A DNA stretch of 64,000 nucleotides from an uncultured Hungatella sp. (GCA_910585435.1 CAJUEJ010000001.1:14877-78876), one strand, 5' to 3'. Shown: positions 17,897 to 27,045, counted from the stretch's first letter. Numbers and translations: made by a program. Notes: generated from the letters alone by a model not told the origin.

Positions 17897-18768
17897 CAAT
17901 CAGCGGAAATGCCAAAGTATGCGGAGTCATAGGAAACCCGGTAGGTCATTCCCTGTCTCCCATGATGCAGAACTATTTTGCAGAAAAACTAAATCTTGAT
18001 TTTGCCTACATTCCCTGTAACGTGCCGGACGAACAGGTAGGAGAAGCCATCCGTGGAATCTACGCCCTTGGCTTTCAGGGGCTCAACGTAACCGTCCCCC
18101 ACAAACAGAGAGTCATGCCCCATCTTCTGGAGATTGACGAGGCCGCCAGATGCATCGGAGCCGTCAACACCCTGGTCCGCATGGAAGGCGGCTACAAAGG
18201 CTACAACACAGACGCAGAAGGCCTTTACAGAGCCCTCAAAAGACAGGGGATTCAGGTTGCCGGCCAGGACTGTCTCCTCATCGGAGCCGGAGGCGCCGCA
18301 AAAGCCGTCGCCTACATGCTGATGAAACACCAAGCCAAATCCATAGCCATCCTGAACCGCAGCCCCGAAAAAGCCCGGCTTCTTGCCGACCAGATGAACC
18401 GTCAGTTTGGAAGAAACACCATAAAAGCCATGGCCCTGTCAGACTACCAAAACCTGGAAGCCCCCTCCTATCTGGCCATCCAGACCACCAGTGTGGGAAT
18501 GCACCCCCACCCCGGCCATGCCGCCATCGAAGATCCCACATTCTACAAAAAGATCCACACCGCCATAGACATCATCTATACCCCGTCCCGAACCCGCTTC
18601 ATGGAACTGGTAAAAGAAGCAGGCGGCCAGGCCTTCAACGGTCTGGATATGCTGATCTATCAGGGAATCATCGCCTTCGAGCTATGGAACCCCAACGTGA
18701 GCATCACCGACGAGACAGTAGATGAAATCCGGGTCATGATGAAAAAAAGACTGGAAGGAAAAAGCTGA
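17893..18768 (+). CDS. aroE: Shikimate dehydrogenase
   Basis: 291 residues, NADPH-dependent reduction of 3-dehydroshikimate. Substrate-side motif GNPVGHSLSPMMQ, the catalytic Lys in NVTVPHKQ, a Rossmann loop GAGGAAKAVAYML and a TTSVGM segment are all visible, and the length fits. It begins within the yqeG stop and is followed six bases later by shikimate kinase, forming an aromatic amino-acid gene cluster with aroQ. The coding strand is markedly C-rich: 60 bases at 18481-18540 hold 26 C and 13 G, unlike the G-rich genes on either side of the cluster. Confidence 0.95.
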   Translation: MTISGNAKVCGVIGNPVGHSLSPMMQNYFAEKLNLDFAYIPCNVPDEQVGEAIRGIYALGFQGLNVTVPHKQRVMPHLLEIDEAARCIGAVNTLVRMEGGYKGYNTDAEGLYRALKRQGIQVAGQDCLLIGAGGAAKAVAYMLMKHQAKSIAILNRSPEKARLLADQMNRQFGRNTIKAMALSDYQNLEAPSYLAIQTTSVGMHPHPGHAAIEDPTFYKKIHTAIDIIYTPSRTRFMELVKEAGGQAFNGLDMLIYQGIIAFELWNPNVSITDETVDEIRVMMKKRLEGKS

Positions 18769-18773
18769 ACCAC

Positions 18774-19307
18774 ATGGAAAAAACCATTATACTCACAGGC
18801 TTCATGGGAGCCGGAAAAACCTCCGTAGGAAAAACCCTGGCCCAAAAAACAGGCCTGAAGCTTTTAGACACAGACAAACTTATTGAAAAACAAGAAGGAA
18901 CAACCATCAGCCGCATATTCCAAACCCAGGGCGAAGAAGCCTTCCGCAAGGCAGAGACCAACATACTGAAATCCCTTCTAAAAACCAAAGAAAAAACCAA
19001 AGAACCAGCCATCATATCCGTAGGCGGAGGCCTCCCCCTAAGAGAAGAAAACCAGACCCTCCTAAAAAACCTGGGCCTGGTTATATACCTTCAGATTCAG
19101 CCATCCACAGTACTAAAGCGCCTGAAAGGAGACACCTCCCGCCCCCTGCTACAAGGCGGAGACGCACAAGAAAAAGTAACCACCCTCCTCACCCAACGCG
19201 CCCCCATCTACCAAAAAGCCGCCCACCTATCCATCGACGTGGACAATAAGACCCTAAACCAAATAGCCGAAGAAATCCTGCTCCAAAGCAATATAATATC
19301 CCCTTAA
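18774..19307 (+). CDS. aroK: Shikimate kinase
   Basis: 177 residues. The P-loop is GFMGAGKTSVGK near residue 10, the shikimate-binding LLDTDKLIE follows, then the GGGLPLR segment and a lid region with RPLL. The enzyme phosphorylates shikimate at the 3-position using ATP. It starts six bases after aroE. The gene is unusually rich in A and C (60 bases at 19141-19200 have 24 C and 12 G). Confidence 0.94.
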   Translation: MEKTIILTGFMGAGKTSVGKTLAQKTGLKLLDTDKLIEKQEGTTISRIFQTQGEEAFRKAETNILKSLLKTKEKTKEPAIISVGGGLPLREENQTLLKNLGLVIYLQIQPSTVLKRLKGDTSRPLLQGGDAQEKVTTLLTQRAPIYQKAAHLSIDVDNKTLNQIAEEILLQSNIISP

Positions 19308-19416
19308 AAACTTAAAGCTACCCGTCAGCCCGAAATCAATCATAAAAGAGCACCCAATTCCCCGCTCTACAGCCAATGACCCAGCCAGCACCAACACTTT
19401 AGCCGGCCAGCCACCA

Positions 19417-19615
19417 GCTCAGGACAAGGTTTCCTTTCATTTGCATTTGCAGGAGGCATAGAACCTCTTAGCTTTCGGGAATCTGCGTTAGGAGCAAAAA
19501 TCCGCATGTCTGAGCGGAGCGAGTTCGGATTTTTGCTCCTGCTTTTAGCAGATTTCCGAAAGCTTAGAGATTCTGGCTCCGAAACCCGCAAATGAAAGGA
19601 AACCTTGTCCTGAGC
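19417..19615. repeat. Giant hairpin element between aroK and aroQ
   Basis: Outer arms 19417-19444 and 19588-19615 are perfect 28-base complements. A second pair of arms, 19465-19504 and 19526-19569, pairs over most of its length, including a perfect 15-base inner stem (AGGAGCAAAAATCCG). The loop carries GAGCGGAGCGAG. Architecture matches the A/B/C palindromes (long perfect outer arms, gapped nested stem), but the sequence is different and the AAGGTCCGCC and GGCTACGT borders are absent. The surrounding 357-base gap has no gene. Confidence 0.88.
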
Positions 19616-19664
19616 GTATCTCCCGCATCAACCCAAAACCCAAAACCAGGAGGACCCCAAAAAA

Positions 19665-20099
19665 ATGAAAATCCTAATCTTAAACGGCCCCAACCTAAAC
19701 TTCCTAGGAATCCGCGAAAAAGGAATCTACGGAACCCAGAATTACGAATCCCTCACCACCCTTCTGCAGCAAAAAGCCCAAAAAGAAGGCCACCATCTGG
19801 ACATATTCCAGAGCAACCACGAAGGCGCCCTCATCGACAAAATCCAGGAAGCCTACCACAACAACACCGAAGGAATCATCATCAACCCCGGCGCCTTCAC
19901 CCACTACAGCTACGCCCTCCGGGACGCCCTGGCATCCATAGAAATCCCCAAAATCGAGGTTCACATCTCCAACGTCCACAAACGGGAAGAATTCCGCCAC
20001 ACATCCGTAACCGCCCCTGTCTGCACCGGACAGATCGTGGGATTAGGCCTTCACGGCTATCTTTTAGCCATGGATTATCTAACCGCAGCAAGAAATTGA
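19665..20099 (+). CDS. aroQ: Type II 3-dehydroquinate dehydratase
   Basis: 144 residues. Catalytic Tyr region LNGPNLNFLGIRE-KGIYG, the anion loop NPGAFTHYSYAL, and the segment HISNVHKREEFRHTSV with conserved His and Arg are visible. It dehydrates 3-dehydroquinate to 3-dehydroshikimate, the substrate of AroE encoded upstream. GGAGG precedes the ATG. It is separated from aroK by the giant hairpin but shares the C-rich composition of the cluster. A longer overlapping open frame at 19592-20113 is a shadow caused by that composition. Confidence 0.95.
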   Translation: MKILILNGPNLNFLGIREKGIYGTQNYESLTTLLQQKAQKEGHHLDIFQSNHEGALIDKIQEAYHNNTEGIIINPGAFTHYSYALRDALASIEIPKIEVHISNVHKREEFRHTSVTAPVCTGQIVGLGLHGYLLAMDYLTAARN

Positions 20100-20109
20100 C
20101 AAAAAAGTG

Positions 20110-20138
20110 TTGAAAATACCGCATATATAGTTTAAAAT
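20110..20138 (+). promoter_or_regulatory. Sigma-A promoter of efp
   Basis: TTGAAA and TAAAAT spaced by 17 bases, about 80 bases before the efp start. Confidence 0.55.
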
Positions 20139-20214
20139 AAGGAGAATGAATACAGATACTCCCAAAATCAGGGAACTGGTGAGTATATAGAGAGCTTAAG
20201 GAGGAATATCATTT

Positions 20215-20772
20215 ATGATATCTGCAGGTGATTTTAGAAACGGTATTACCTTAGAGATTGATGGAAACGTATATCAGATTATGGAGTTTCAGCATGTAAA
20301 GCCAGGAAAGGGCGCTGCTTTCGTAAGAACCAAGATTAAGAACGTCATGAGCGGCGGCGTAGTGGAGAAGACCTTCCGTCCTACAGAAAAATTCCCGGCT
20401 GCAAGAATCGACAGAGTGGACATGCAGTATTTATATGCTGACGGTGATTTATTTAACTTCATGGATATGAATACCTACGAGCAGATTGCGCTGAACACAG
20501 AGACCATCGGCGATGCCTTAAAGTTTGTAAAAGAAAACGACATGTGCAAGATTTGTTCATACAACGGCAAGGTATTTTCCGTAGAGCCCCCTTTATTTGT
20601 AGAGCTGGAGATCACAGACACAGAGCCGGGATTTAAAGGCGATACCGCAACAGGCGCAACCAAGCCGGCAGTGGTGGAGACAGGCGCAACCGTATACGTT
20701 CCCCTGTTCGTAGACAGAGGCGACAAGATTAAGATTGACACCCGTACCGGAGAATACTTATCAAGAGTATAA
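20215..20772 (+). CDS. efp: Elongation factor P
   Basis: 185 residues. The N-terminal KOW-like domain has the tip loop HVKPGKGAAFVR, with Lys32 at the usual modification position, followed by the two OB folds (LEITDTEPGFKGDT, GATVYVPLFV and the GEYLSRV end). EF-P relieves ribosome stalling at polyproline stretches. AAGGAGG precedes the ATG. It has its own promoter and terminator. Confidence 0.97.
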   Translation: MISAGDFRNGITLEIDGNVYQIMEFQHVKPGKGAAFVRTKIKNVMSGGVVEKTFRPTEKFPAARIDRVDMQYLYADGDLFNFMDMNTYEQIALNTETIGDALKFVKENDMCKICSYNGKVFSVEPPLFVELEITDTEPGFKGDTATGATKPAVVETGATVYVPLFVDRGDKIKIDTRTGEYLSRV

Positions 20773-20784
20773 GGACGGAAAGAC

Positions 20785-20821
20785 AACCTGTATGGAGTCA
20801 AAGGATTTCATACAGGTTTTG
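20785..20821 (+). terminator. Probable terminator of efp
   Basis: AACCTGTATG and CATACAGGTT form a 10-base-pair stem followed by TTTGCTTT. The T-run is imperfect. Confidence 0.6.
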
Positions 20822-20860
20822 CTTTCCTATTACAAATTATCAGATTCAGAGGAGAATATT

Positions 20861-21946
20861 ATGGAAAAGAAATTAAGAGTCGGCGTATTAGGCGCCACAG
20901 GCATGGTGGGACAGAGGTTTTTGTCCCTTTTGGAGAATCATCCCTGGTATCAGGTAGTGACCGTTGCCGCCAGCCCCCGCTCTGCAGGAAAGACATATGA
21001 GGAGGCAGTGGGAGGCCGCTGGAAGATGAGTAAGCCTATGCCGGAGTCTGTGAAACATCTGATGGTCATGGATGTGAACCAGGTAGAAGAGGTGGCGGCT
21101 GGCGTGGATTTTGTATTCAGCGCTGTGGACATGACAAAAGAGGAGATCAAGGCCATCGAGGAGGCCTATGCAAAGACAGAGACCCCTGTGGTCTCCAACA
21201 ACAGCGCCCACAGATGGACCCCGGACGTGCCTATGGTAGTGCCGGAGGTGAACCCGGAGCATTTTGAAGTTATCCCCTCTCAGCGGAAACGGCTGGGGAC
21301 AAAAAAAGGGTTTATTGCGGTAAAGCCTAACTGCTCCATCCAGAGCTATGCGCCGGTTTTGACTGCGTGGAAGGAATTTGAACCCTATGAGGTGGTTGCC
21401 ACCACATACCAGGCTATTTCCGGCGCCGGAAAGACGTTTAAGGACTGGCCGGAGATGGTGGAGAATATTATCCCTTACATCGGCGGGGAAGAAGAAAAAA
21501 GCGAGCAGGAGCCCTTAAGGCTGTGGGGAAGCGTGGAGGACGGCGTGATTGTGAAGGCCCAGGAACCAGTGATTACCTGCCAGTGTATCCGGGTTCCTGT
21601 GCTGGACGGACATACGGCGGCAGTATTTGTGAAATTCAGGAAACAGCCCACGAAAGAGCAGCTTATCGAGAAGCTGGTAAGCTTTAAAGGAGCGCCCCAG
21701 GACTTGCATCTGCCCAGCGCCCCCAAGCAGTTTATTCAGTACTTGGAGGAGGATAACCGGCCCCAGGTTGCCCTGGATGTGAATTATGAAAAAGGGATGG
21801 GGATTTCCATAGGCCGTCTCCGTCCGGATACGGTGTATGATTATAAATTTGTGGGGCTGTCTCACAATACAGTTCGCGGGGCTGCGGGGGGAGCCATTCT
21901 CTGTGCGGAGCTTTTGACGGCCAAAGGGTATATAGAGGCGAAATAA
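20861..21946 (+). CDS. asd: Aspartate-semialdehyde dehydrogenase
   Basis: 361 residues. The nucleotide-binding start is RVGVLGATGMVGQRF, the catalytic Cys lies in KPNCSIQSY, and the family segment SGAGKTFKDWPEM is present. It reduces aspartyl phosphate to the semialdehyde for lysine, threonine and methionine synthesis and peptidoglycan. The length and sequence style match the long (archaeal/fungal-like) class found in clostridia rather than the E. coli type. The ATG at 20861 follows AGAGGAG; the open frame extends 42 codons upstream through the efp terminator. Confidence 0.94.
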   Translation: MEKKLRVGVLGATGMVGQRFLSLLENHPWYQVVTVAASPRSAGKTYEEAVGGRWKMSKPMPESVKHLMVMDVNQVEEVAAGVDFVFSAVDMTKEEIKAIEEAYAKTETPVVSNNSAHRWTPDVPMVVPEVNPEHFEVIPSQRKRLGTKKGFIAVKPNCSIQSYAPVLTAWKEFEPYEVVATTYQAISGAGKTFKDWPEMVENIIPYIGGEEEKSEQEPLRLWGSVEDGVIVKAQEPVITCQCIRVPVLDGHTAAVFVKFRKQPTKEQLIEKLVSFKGAPQDLHLPSAPKQFIQYLEEDNRPQVALDVNYEKGMGISIGRLRPDTVYDYKFVGLSHNTVRGAAGGAILCAELLTAKGYIEAK

Positions 21947-21993
21947 AAGTCATTCATATAAAAGATTTTAATTTACAGGAGGCAAAGAATAAT

Positions 21994-23052
21994 ATGGGAT
22001 GTGCAAAGACAGAATTTGGCAGGCTGGAGGACGGCAGAATGGTGTACCGGTATACATTGACCAATGAGCAGGGGGCGTCTGCGTCCTTTACGGATCTTGG
22101 CGGTATCTGGCTTACTATGGTGGTTCCGGACAGAGACGGCAGGATGGCGGATGTGGTGCTTGGCTATGATACGGTTGAAGGGATCCTGACAGGGCCGGGG
22201 CATCCAGGCGAGCCGGTAGGGCGCAATGCCAACCGGATTGGCGGCGCAAAGCTTGCTATAAACGGCGTGCCCTATGAGCTGGAGAAAAACTGCGGCGGAA
22301 AGCACAATCTTCACAGCGGGCCGGATTACTACCGGAACCGTGTGTGGGAGGCCCAGGTTGAGGAGGATGGGATGGGGACGAAGATTTCCTTTTCTCTGTC
22401 CAGCCCTGACGGGGATCAGGGATATCCGGGGAACGCAGACATTACGGTTTCCTATACGCTGATGCCGGACAACAGCCTGAAGCTGGATTATCACATGGTA
22501 AGCGACGCAGACACAGTGGCAAACTTTACCAACCACGCCTATTTCAACCTGGCAGGCCATGATTCCGGAAACGCCATGAACCAGAAGGTTTGGATCGACG
22601 CGGATACATTTACCATTACGGACAGGGATTCCATTCCCACAGGAGAGCTGGTGCCGGTGAAGGGAACGCCTATGGACTTTACCCAGATGAAGGCCATTGC
22701 CAGGGATATTGAGGCGGATTATGAACAGCTTATATGGGCAGGAGGCTTTGACCATAACTGGGCCCTGAATCATCCGGAAGGGGAGCTTTCCCTATGTGCC
22801 AAAGCGGTGGATGAGGCCAGCGGACGGGTGATGGAGGTGTACACAGATCTCCCGGGGGTTCAGTTCTATACTGCCAATTCCATGGCCACGGACATGGGAA
22901 AAGAAAAGGCTGTGTATCACAAAAGGGACGGGTACTGTTTTGAGACCCAGTACTTCCCGGATGCTGTGAATAAGCCGGAATTTGCCTCTTCCCTTTTAAA
23001 GGCAGGGCAGGAATATAAGACAACGACTATTTACAAGTTCAGCGTGGAATAA
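21994..23052 (+). CDS. galM: Aldose 1-epimerase (mutarotase)
   Basis: 352 residues of the galactose mutarotase family. Sugar-contact segments visible are GRNANRIGGAKL with the conserved Asn-Arg, NFTNHAYFNLAGH with the catalytic His, and GFDHNWAL; an Asp/Glu-rich C-terminal sheet ends FETQYFPDAVN. It interconverts alpha and beta anomers of hexoses. AGGAGG precedes the start. It lies between asd and topB, with topB starting four bases later, so the context is transcriptional rather than functional. Confidence 0.92.
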   Translation: MGCAKTEFGRLEDGRMVYRYTLTNEQGASASFTDLGGIWLTMVVPDRDGRMADVVLGYDTVEGILTGPGHPGEPVGRNANRIGGAKLAINGVPYELEKNCGGKHNLHSGPDYYRNRVWEAQVEEDGMGTKISFSLSSPDGDQGYPGNADITVSYTLMPDNSLKLDYHMVSDADTVANFTNHAYFNLAGHDSGNAMNQKVWIDADTFTITDRDSIPTGELVPVKGTPMDFTQMKAIARDIEADYEQLIWAGGFDHNWALNHPEGELSLCAKAVDEASGRVMEVYTDLPGVQFYTANSMATDMGKEKAVYHKRDGYCFETQYFPDAVNKPEFASSLLKAGQEYKTTTIYKFSVE

Positions 23053-23055
23053 TAC

Positions 23056-25083
23056 ATGACAAAATCGTTATATATCGCAGAAAAGCCCAGCGTGGCCCAG
23101 GAATTTGCCAATGCCTTGAAGAAGAACTGGGGGAGGCGGGACGGGTATCAGGAGGCGGACGATGCCATTGTCACATGGTGTGTGGGCCATCTGGTAACCA
23201 TGAGCTATCCGGAAAGCTACGACCCTAAGTATAAGCGGTGGAGCCTTGATACGCTGCCTTTTCTGCCCAAGGAATTTAAGTATCAGGTAATAGAAAGTGT
23301 TTCAAAACAGTTTAAGATTGTCAGCGGTTTGCTAAACCGCAAGGATGTGGAGACTATTTATATCTGTACAGACTCCGGGCGGGAGGGAGAATATATTTAC
23401 CGTCTGGTGGATCAGATGGCGGATGTGAAAGGAAAGGTGAGAAAGCGGGTTTGGATTGACTCCCAGACAGAGGAGGAGATCCTGCGGGGAATCAGGGAGG
23501 CAAAGGATTGGAGCCAGTATGACAATCTGTCTGCTTCTGCCTATCTCCGGGCAAAAGAGGATTATCTGATGGGAATCAATTTTTCCCGCCTGCTCACATT
23601 GAAGTACGGAAATACAGTGTCCAATTATCTGAAGAAGGACAGGACCGTGGTTTCCGTGGGAAGAGTGATGACCTGTGTGCTGGGGATGGTGGTGCGCAGG
23701 GAGCGGGAGATCCGGGAATTTGTGAAAACCCCTTTTTACAGGGTCATAGGAACCTTTGCCTGCCAGGAGATGACCTTTGACGCAGAGTGGAAAAGCGTGA
23801 AGGGCTCCCGGTATTATCAGACACCCTTTCTGTATAAGGAAAACGGGTTTAAGGAGAAAAAGACTGCAGAGGAGCTGATTGGGTTTTTGTCTGAGAATCT
23901 GCCTCTCACGGCTGTGGTGGCTTCGGTGGAACGGAAGAAGGAGACAAAGAATCCGCCTCTTCTCTATAATCTTGCAGAGCTGCAGAATGATTGCTCCAAG
24001 ATGTTTAAAATAAGCCCTGACGAGACTCTCAGGGTGGTGCAGGAGCTGTATGAGAAAAAGCTGGTGACCTATCCCAGGACAGATGCCAGAGTGCTGTCCA
24101 CAGCAGTTGCCAAGGAGATATATAAGAATATAAACGGATTAAAACAGTTGGGGCCTTTAAGCGTTTTTGCAGCGGAGGCTCTCCAGTTGGGAAATTATAA
24201 GACGATTGCAAAGACACGGTATGTAAATGACAAGCAGATTACGGATCACTATGCCATCATTCCTACGGGGCAGGGGCTTGGCGCTTTAAACGGCCTGTCG
24301 GCCCTGTCGATGAAAGTATACCAGGTCATAGCCAGAAGGTTCTTAAGCATTTTTTATCCTGCAGCGGTTTACCAAAAGACCACCCTGGATTTAGAAAGGC
24401 AGCAGGAGCATTTTTTTTCTGTGTTCAAGGTTTTGACGGAACAGGGATATCTGAAGGTCGCCGGAAATTTCGGGGACAAGAAAAAAGGGGAGACAGACAA
24501 GGAGAAGGAAGCGGGCAGCGAGGAGTCTGAGAGAAATCAGAAGGACCTGGAAAATCCCGGGTTTTTAAAGATGCTGGCTTCTCTGAAAAAAGGGATGGAG
24601 ATTCCTGTTGCCGGATTTGCCATCAAGGAGGGAGAGACCTCCCCGCCTAAACGCTACACCTCCGGATCTATGATTCTTGCCATGGAGAATGCGGGGCAGC
24701 TGATTGAGGATGAGGACCTGCGGGCTCAGATAAAGGGAAGCGGAATCGGTACCAGTGCCACCAGGGCGGAGATTCTGAAAAAGCTGGTGAATATTCAGTA
24801 TCTGGAGCTAAACAAAAAAAACCAGGTGATCACGCCTGCACTTTTAGGCGAGCTGATTTTTGAGGTGGTGAATGCTTCCCTAAAGCAGCTTCTCAACCCG
24901 GATTTGACGGCAAGCTGGGAGAAGGGGCTGACCTATGTGGCGGAAGGCAGCATTACTTCTGAGGAGTATATGGTGAAGCTGGAGAACTTTGTGGCCGGAA
25001 GAACATATAATGTGTTAAGGCTGAATAATCAGTATCAACTGAGAGATAGTTTTGATGCGGCGGCTAATTTTTACAAGAAATAA
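23056..25083 (+). CDS. topB: DNA topoisomerase III
   Basis: 675 residues, type IA. The TOPRIM domain starts SLYIAEKPSVAQEFA and has CTDSGREGEYIYR, with acidic metal ligands. The catalytic Tyr is in VTYPRTDARVLS, and later segments DHYAIIPTG and GSGIGTSATRAEIL are conserved. It relaxes negative supercoils and decatenates DNA. It starts four bases after galM without a clear ribosome site, suggesting coupled translation. It ends with a full-length C-terminal region lacking zinc fingers, common for Firmicute TopB. Confidence 0.94.
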   Translation: MTKSLYIAEKPSVAQEFANALKKNWGRRDGYQEADDAIVTWCVGHLVTMSYPESYDPKYKRWSLDTLPFLPKEFKYQVIESVSKQFKIVSGLLNRKDVETIYICTDSGREGEYIYRLVDQMADVKGKVRKRVWIDSQTEEEILRGIREAKDWSQYDNLSASAYLRAKEDYLMGINFSRLLTLKYGNTVSNYLKKDRTVVSVGRVMTCVLGMVVRREREIREFVKTPFYRVIGTFACQEMTFDAEWKSVKGSRYYQTPFLYKENGFKEKKTAEELIGFLSENLPLTAVVASVERKKETKNPPLLYNLAELQNDCSKMFKISPDETLRVVQELYEKKLVTYPRTDARVLSTAVAKEIYKNINGLKQLGPLSVFAAEALQLGNYKTIAKTRYVNDKQITDHYAIIPTGQGLGALNGLSALSMKVYQVIARRFLSIFYPAAVYQKTTLDLERQQEHFFSVFKVLTEQGYLKVAGNFGDKKKGETDKEKEAGSEESERNQKDLENPGFLKMLASLKKGMEIPVAGFAIKEGETSPPKRYTSGSMILAMENAGQLIEDEDLRAQIKGSGIGTSATRAEILKKLVNIQYLELNKKNQVITPALLGELIFEVVNASLKQLLNPDLTASWEKGLTYVAEGSITSEEYMVKLENFVAGRTYNVLRLNNQYQLRDSFDAAANFYKK

Positions 25084-25138
25084 CGAATACCTGTGAATGA
25101 TATATGGCACAATTAATGGTGAAAAAGGAGACGATTTT

Positions 25139-25819
25139 ATGAATAAGGAACAGATGACCATAGGGCAGTTGTATGATACCAGCAAGACTATGGCAGGGGC
25201 CATGATGGAGCGATACACCTATCCATGGGAAGTACTGCCTCATATCGGAGAAATTATAGCAGCTCTTTCCGCAACCCTTCCAAAAGACGAGTATAACTGC
25301 ATCGGCGGAAATATTTGGATTCATAAGTCTGTCCAGATACCGCCTATTTCCACAGTAAAGGGCCCTGCTATCATCGGGGCAAATGTAGAGGTGCGCCCGG
25401 GCGCGTTTATCAGAGGAAATGTAATCGTGGGAGAGGGCGCCGTAGTGGGAAATTCTACGGAGCTTAAAAATGTAATTCTGTTTGACGGTGTTCAGGTGCC
25501 CCATTATAATTATGTAGGTGATTCTATTTTAGGATATAAATCCCACATGGGAGCCAGCTCTCTGACCTCCAATGTAAAGTCAGATAAAACCCTGGTAAAG
25601 GTCCATGGAGAAGACGGGGATATAGAGACCGGCCTTAAGAAATTCGGCGCCATGCTGGGAGATTTTGTGGAGGTTGGATGCGGTTCCGTGCTGAATCCCG
25701 GAACAGTGGTTGGATCACACTCCAATATCTATCCTCTTTCCAGCGTGAGAGGATGCGTGAACGCAAACTCTATCTATAAACGGGATGGCGTGATTGTGGA
25801 GAAAAGAGAGAATCCATAA
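25139..25819 (+). CDS. Left-handed beta-helix (hexapeptide repeat) protein, UDP-GlcNAc pyrophosphorylase-like
   Basis: 226 residues. A helical start of about 50 residues is followed by hexapeptide repeats such as GPAIIGANVEVRPGAFIRGNVIVGEG written in I/V-G-x turns, and a second block LGDFVEVGCGSVLNPGTVVG. This is the acyltransferase fold of the GlmU C-terminal domain, but no nucleotidyltransferase domain precedes it. It may acetylate a sugar or nucleotide sugar; the substrate is unknown. The ATG at 25139 follows AAAAGGAG. A terminator follows. Confidence 0.85.
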   Translation: MNKEQMTIGQLYDTSKTMAGAMMERYTYPWEVLPHIGEIIAALSATLPKDEYNCIGGNIWIHKSVQIPPISTVKGPAIIGANVEVRPGAFIRGNVIVGEGAVVGNSTELKNVILFDGVQVPHYNYVGDSILGYKSHMGASSLTSNVKSDKTLVKVHGEDGDIETGLKKFGAMLGDFVEVGCGSVLNPGTVVGSHSNIYPLSSVRGCVNANSIYKRDGVIVEKRENP

Positions 25820-25865
25820 GGGGGATTGCAGCAAAGAGGGAATGTGCCGCTATATGTCCTGGTCC

Positions 25866-25895
25866 AGAATCCTGCAGAGCAGGATTCTTTTTTCT
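25866..25895 (+). terminator. Intrinsic terminator
   Basis: AGAATCCTGC and GCAGGATTCT pair perfectly around a three-base loop, followed by six or more T. Confidence 0.93.
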
Positions 25896-26002
25896 GATTT
25901 TAAAAGAACATTGTAAGATATTTCCGCGCCCTAATAAAGCAGAGAAAAAGGTATAATAAAGCTGTAGTAAAACAAGACAACAAAGTAAAGGGGCGGTGTA
26001 GT

Positions 26003-26794
26003 GTGCGGGTAGCAGTTTGCGATGATGACAGAAGATTTTGTTACAAAATGAAAGATATTTTGGAACAATACGAGGAAATCAGGGGGATACATATGGAAAC
26101 AGACCTGTTTTTTGACGGGAATGAACTGTGCGGCAGGCTGGAGACAGGACAGAGGTATCATCTGATTTTCCTGGATGTTCTGATGAAAAAGCTGAATGGC
26201 GTGGAGACTGGGAAGTTTATCCGAAGAGTCATCGACGATTATGATACCAGAATCATATATGTCTCCTGCGACAAGGAGTATGCCATTGAACTGATCCAGA
26301 ATCAGCCTACCAATTTTTTGAAGAAGCCAGTTGGAGCCAGACAGATTTTTCAGAATCTGGATGCGATTCAAAGGAGAGACAGAAAGGAACAGAATCAGTT
26401 TTTTTACAGGCAGGGAAAATTAGTTCATGAAATTCCATATTCAGAGATCGTCTATTATCAAAGCATGGGAAGAAAAATTCAAATCCATACCCCCAAACAG
26501 GTATATGAATACAACGGAAAATTGTCACAATTATTAAAGGAGGGCCTGCCTTCTAATTTTATTTGCATTCATAAATCGTATATTATAAACCGAGATTATG
26601 TTATGCGGAGAATGTACGACAAAATCTATTTAAAAGACACAGAGGAATGGCTTCCTGTCAGCCAGAAATACAGGAAACAGGTGAGGGAAAGCCTGAAGAA
26701 AAGTATCATTCATACGTTTGGAGGGCCTGCAGGGAAGAGCTATGCCGGATTTTCGACGAATTATGACAGGGAAACAGATGAATTTTGCATTTGA
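26003..26794 (+). CDS. LytTR-type response regulator (AgrA/VirR-like), orphan
   Basis: 263 residues. Residues 1-115 form a receiver (VCDDD acidic pair, FLDVLMKKLNG with the phospho-Asp, and FLKKPVGAR with the Lys). Residues 135-240 form a LytTR DNA-binding domain: IPYSEIVYYQSMGRKIQIHT and FICIHKSYIINRDYV. The start is a GTG at 26003 preceded by AAAGGGGCGG. No histidine kinase or signal-peptide gene lies next to it, though regulators of this type normally pair with one. TATAAT at 25952-25957 could be its -10 box. Confidence 0.88.
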   Translation: MRVAVCDDDRRFCYKMKDILEQYEEIRGIHMETDLFFDGNELCGRLETGQRYHLIFLDVLMKKLNGVETGKFIRRVIDDYDTRIIYVSCDKEYAIELIQNQPTNFLKKPVGARQIFQNLDAIQRRDRKEQNQFFYRQGKLVHEIPYSEIVYYQSMGRKIQIHTPKQVYEYNGKLSQLLKEGLPSNFICIHKSYIINRDYVMRRMYDKIYLKDTEEWLPVSQKYRKQVRESLKKSIIHTFGGPAGKSYAGFSTNYDRETDEFCI

Positions 26795-27045
26795 AAGTTA
26801 AAAAACTATACTTTATGTTATTATCTTTACAGCAGCCTGGTACTGTATTGCGGAAGCTCCGGTAAGTTCTGCATTCGTTGTTTCGGCAATGCAGTACCAG
26901 ATTCCGGTATGCTGCAGGCTTCCTACCTGTTTCTGCATGACCGCTGTAAGGGGACTTAAAAAGCCAGGATGCTGCAGATGTATGTGGGGAATGATCCGCA
27001 GCGTCCCAACTTTTCCTTTTTATACCCTCGTCTGCAGAGGGGAAA
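26795..27045. other. Intergenic region with an imperfect hairpin
   Basis: No credible gene here. GGTACTGTATTGC near 26838 and GCAATGCAGTACC near 26891 are near-complements, making a gapped hairpin of about 65 bases. A short CCCTC/GAGGG stem near 27024-27040 could end ribU transcripts coming from the opposite strand. Confidence 0.4.

Noticed and set aside
18150..18725. 191-residue Arg/His/Pro-rich frame inside aroE
   Set aside because: Composition artefact in the C-rich aro block, without family features.
19592..20113. 173-residue Pro/Arg-rich frame overlapping aroQ
   Set aside because: It is a shadow of the C-rich aroQ gene; aroQ has a ribosome site and a full family match.
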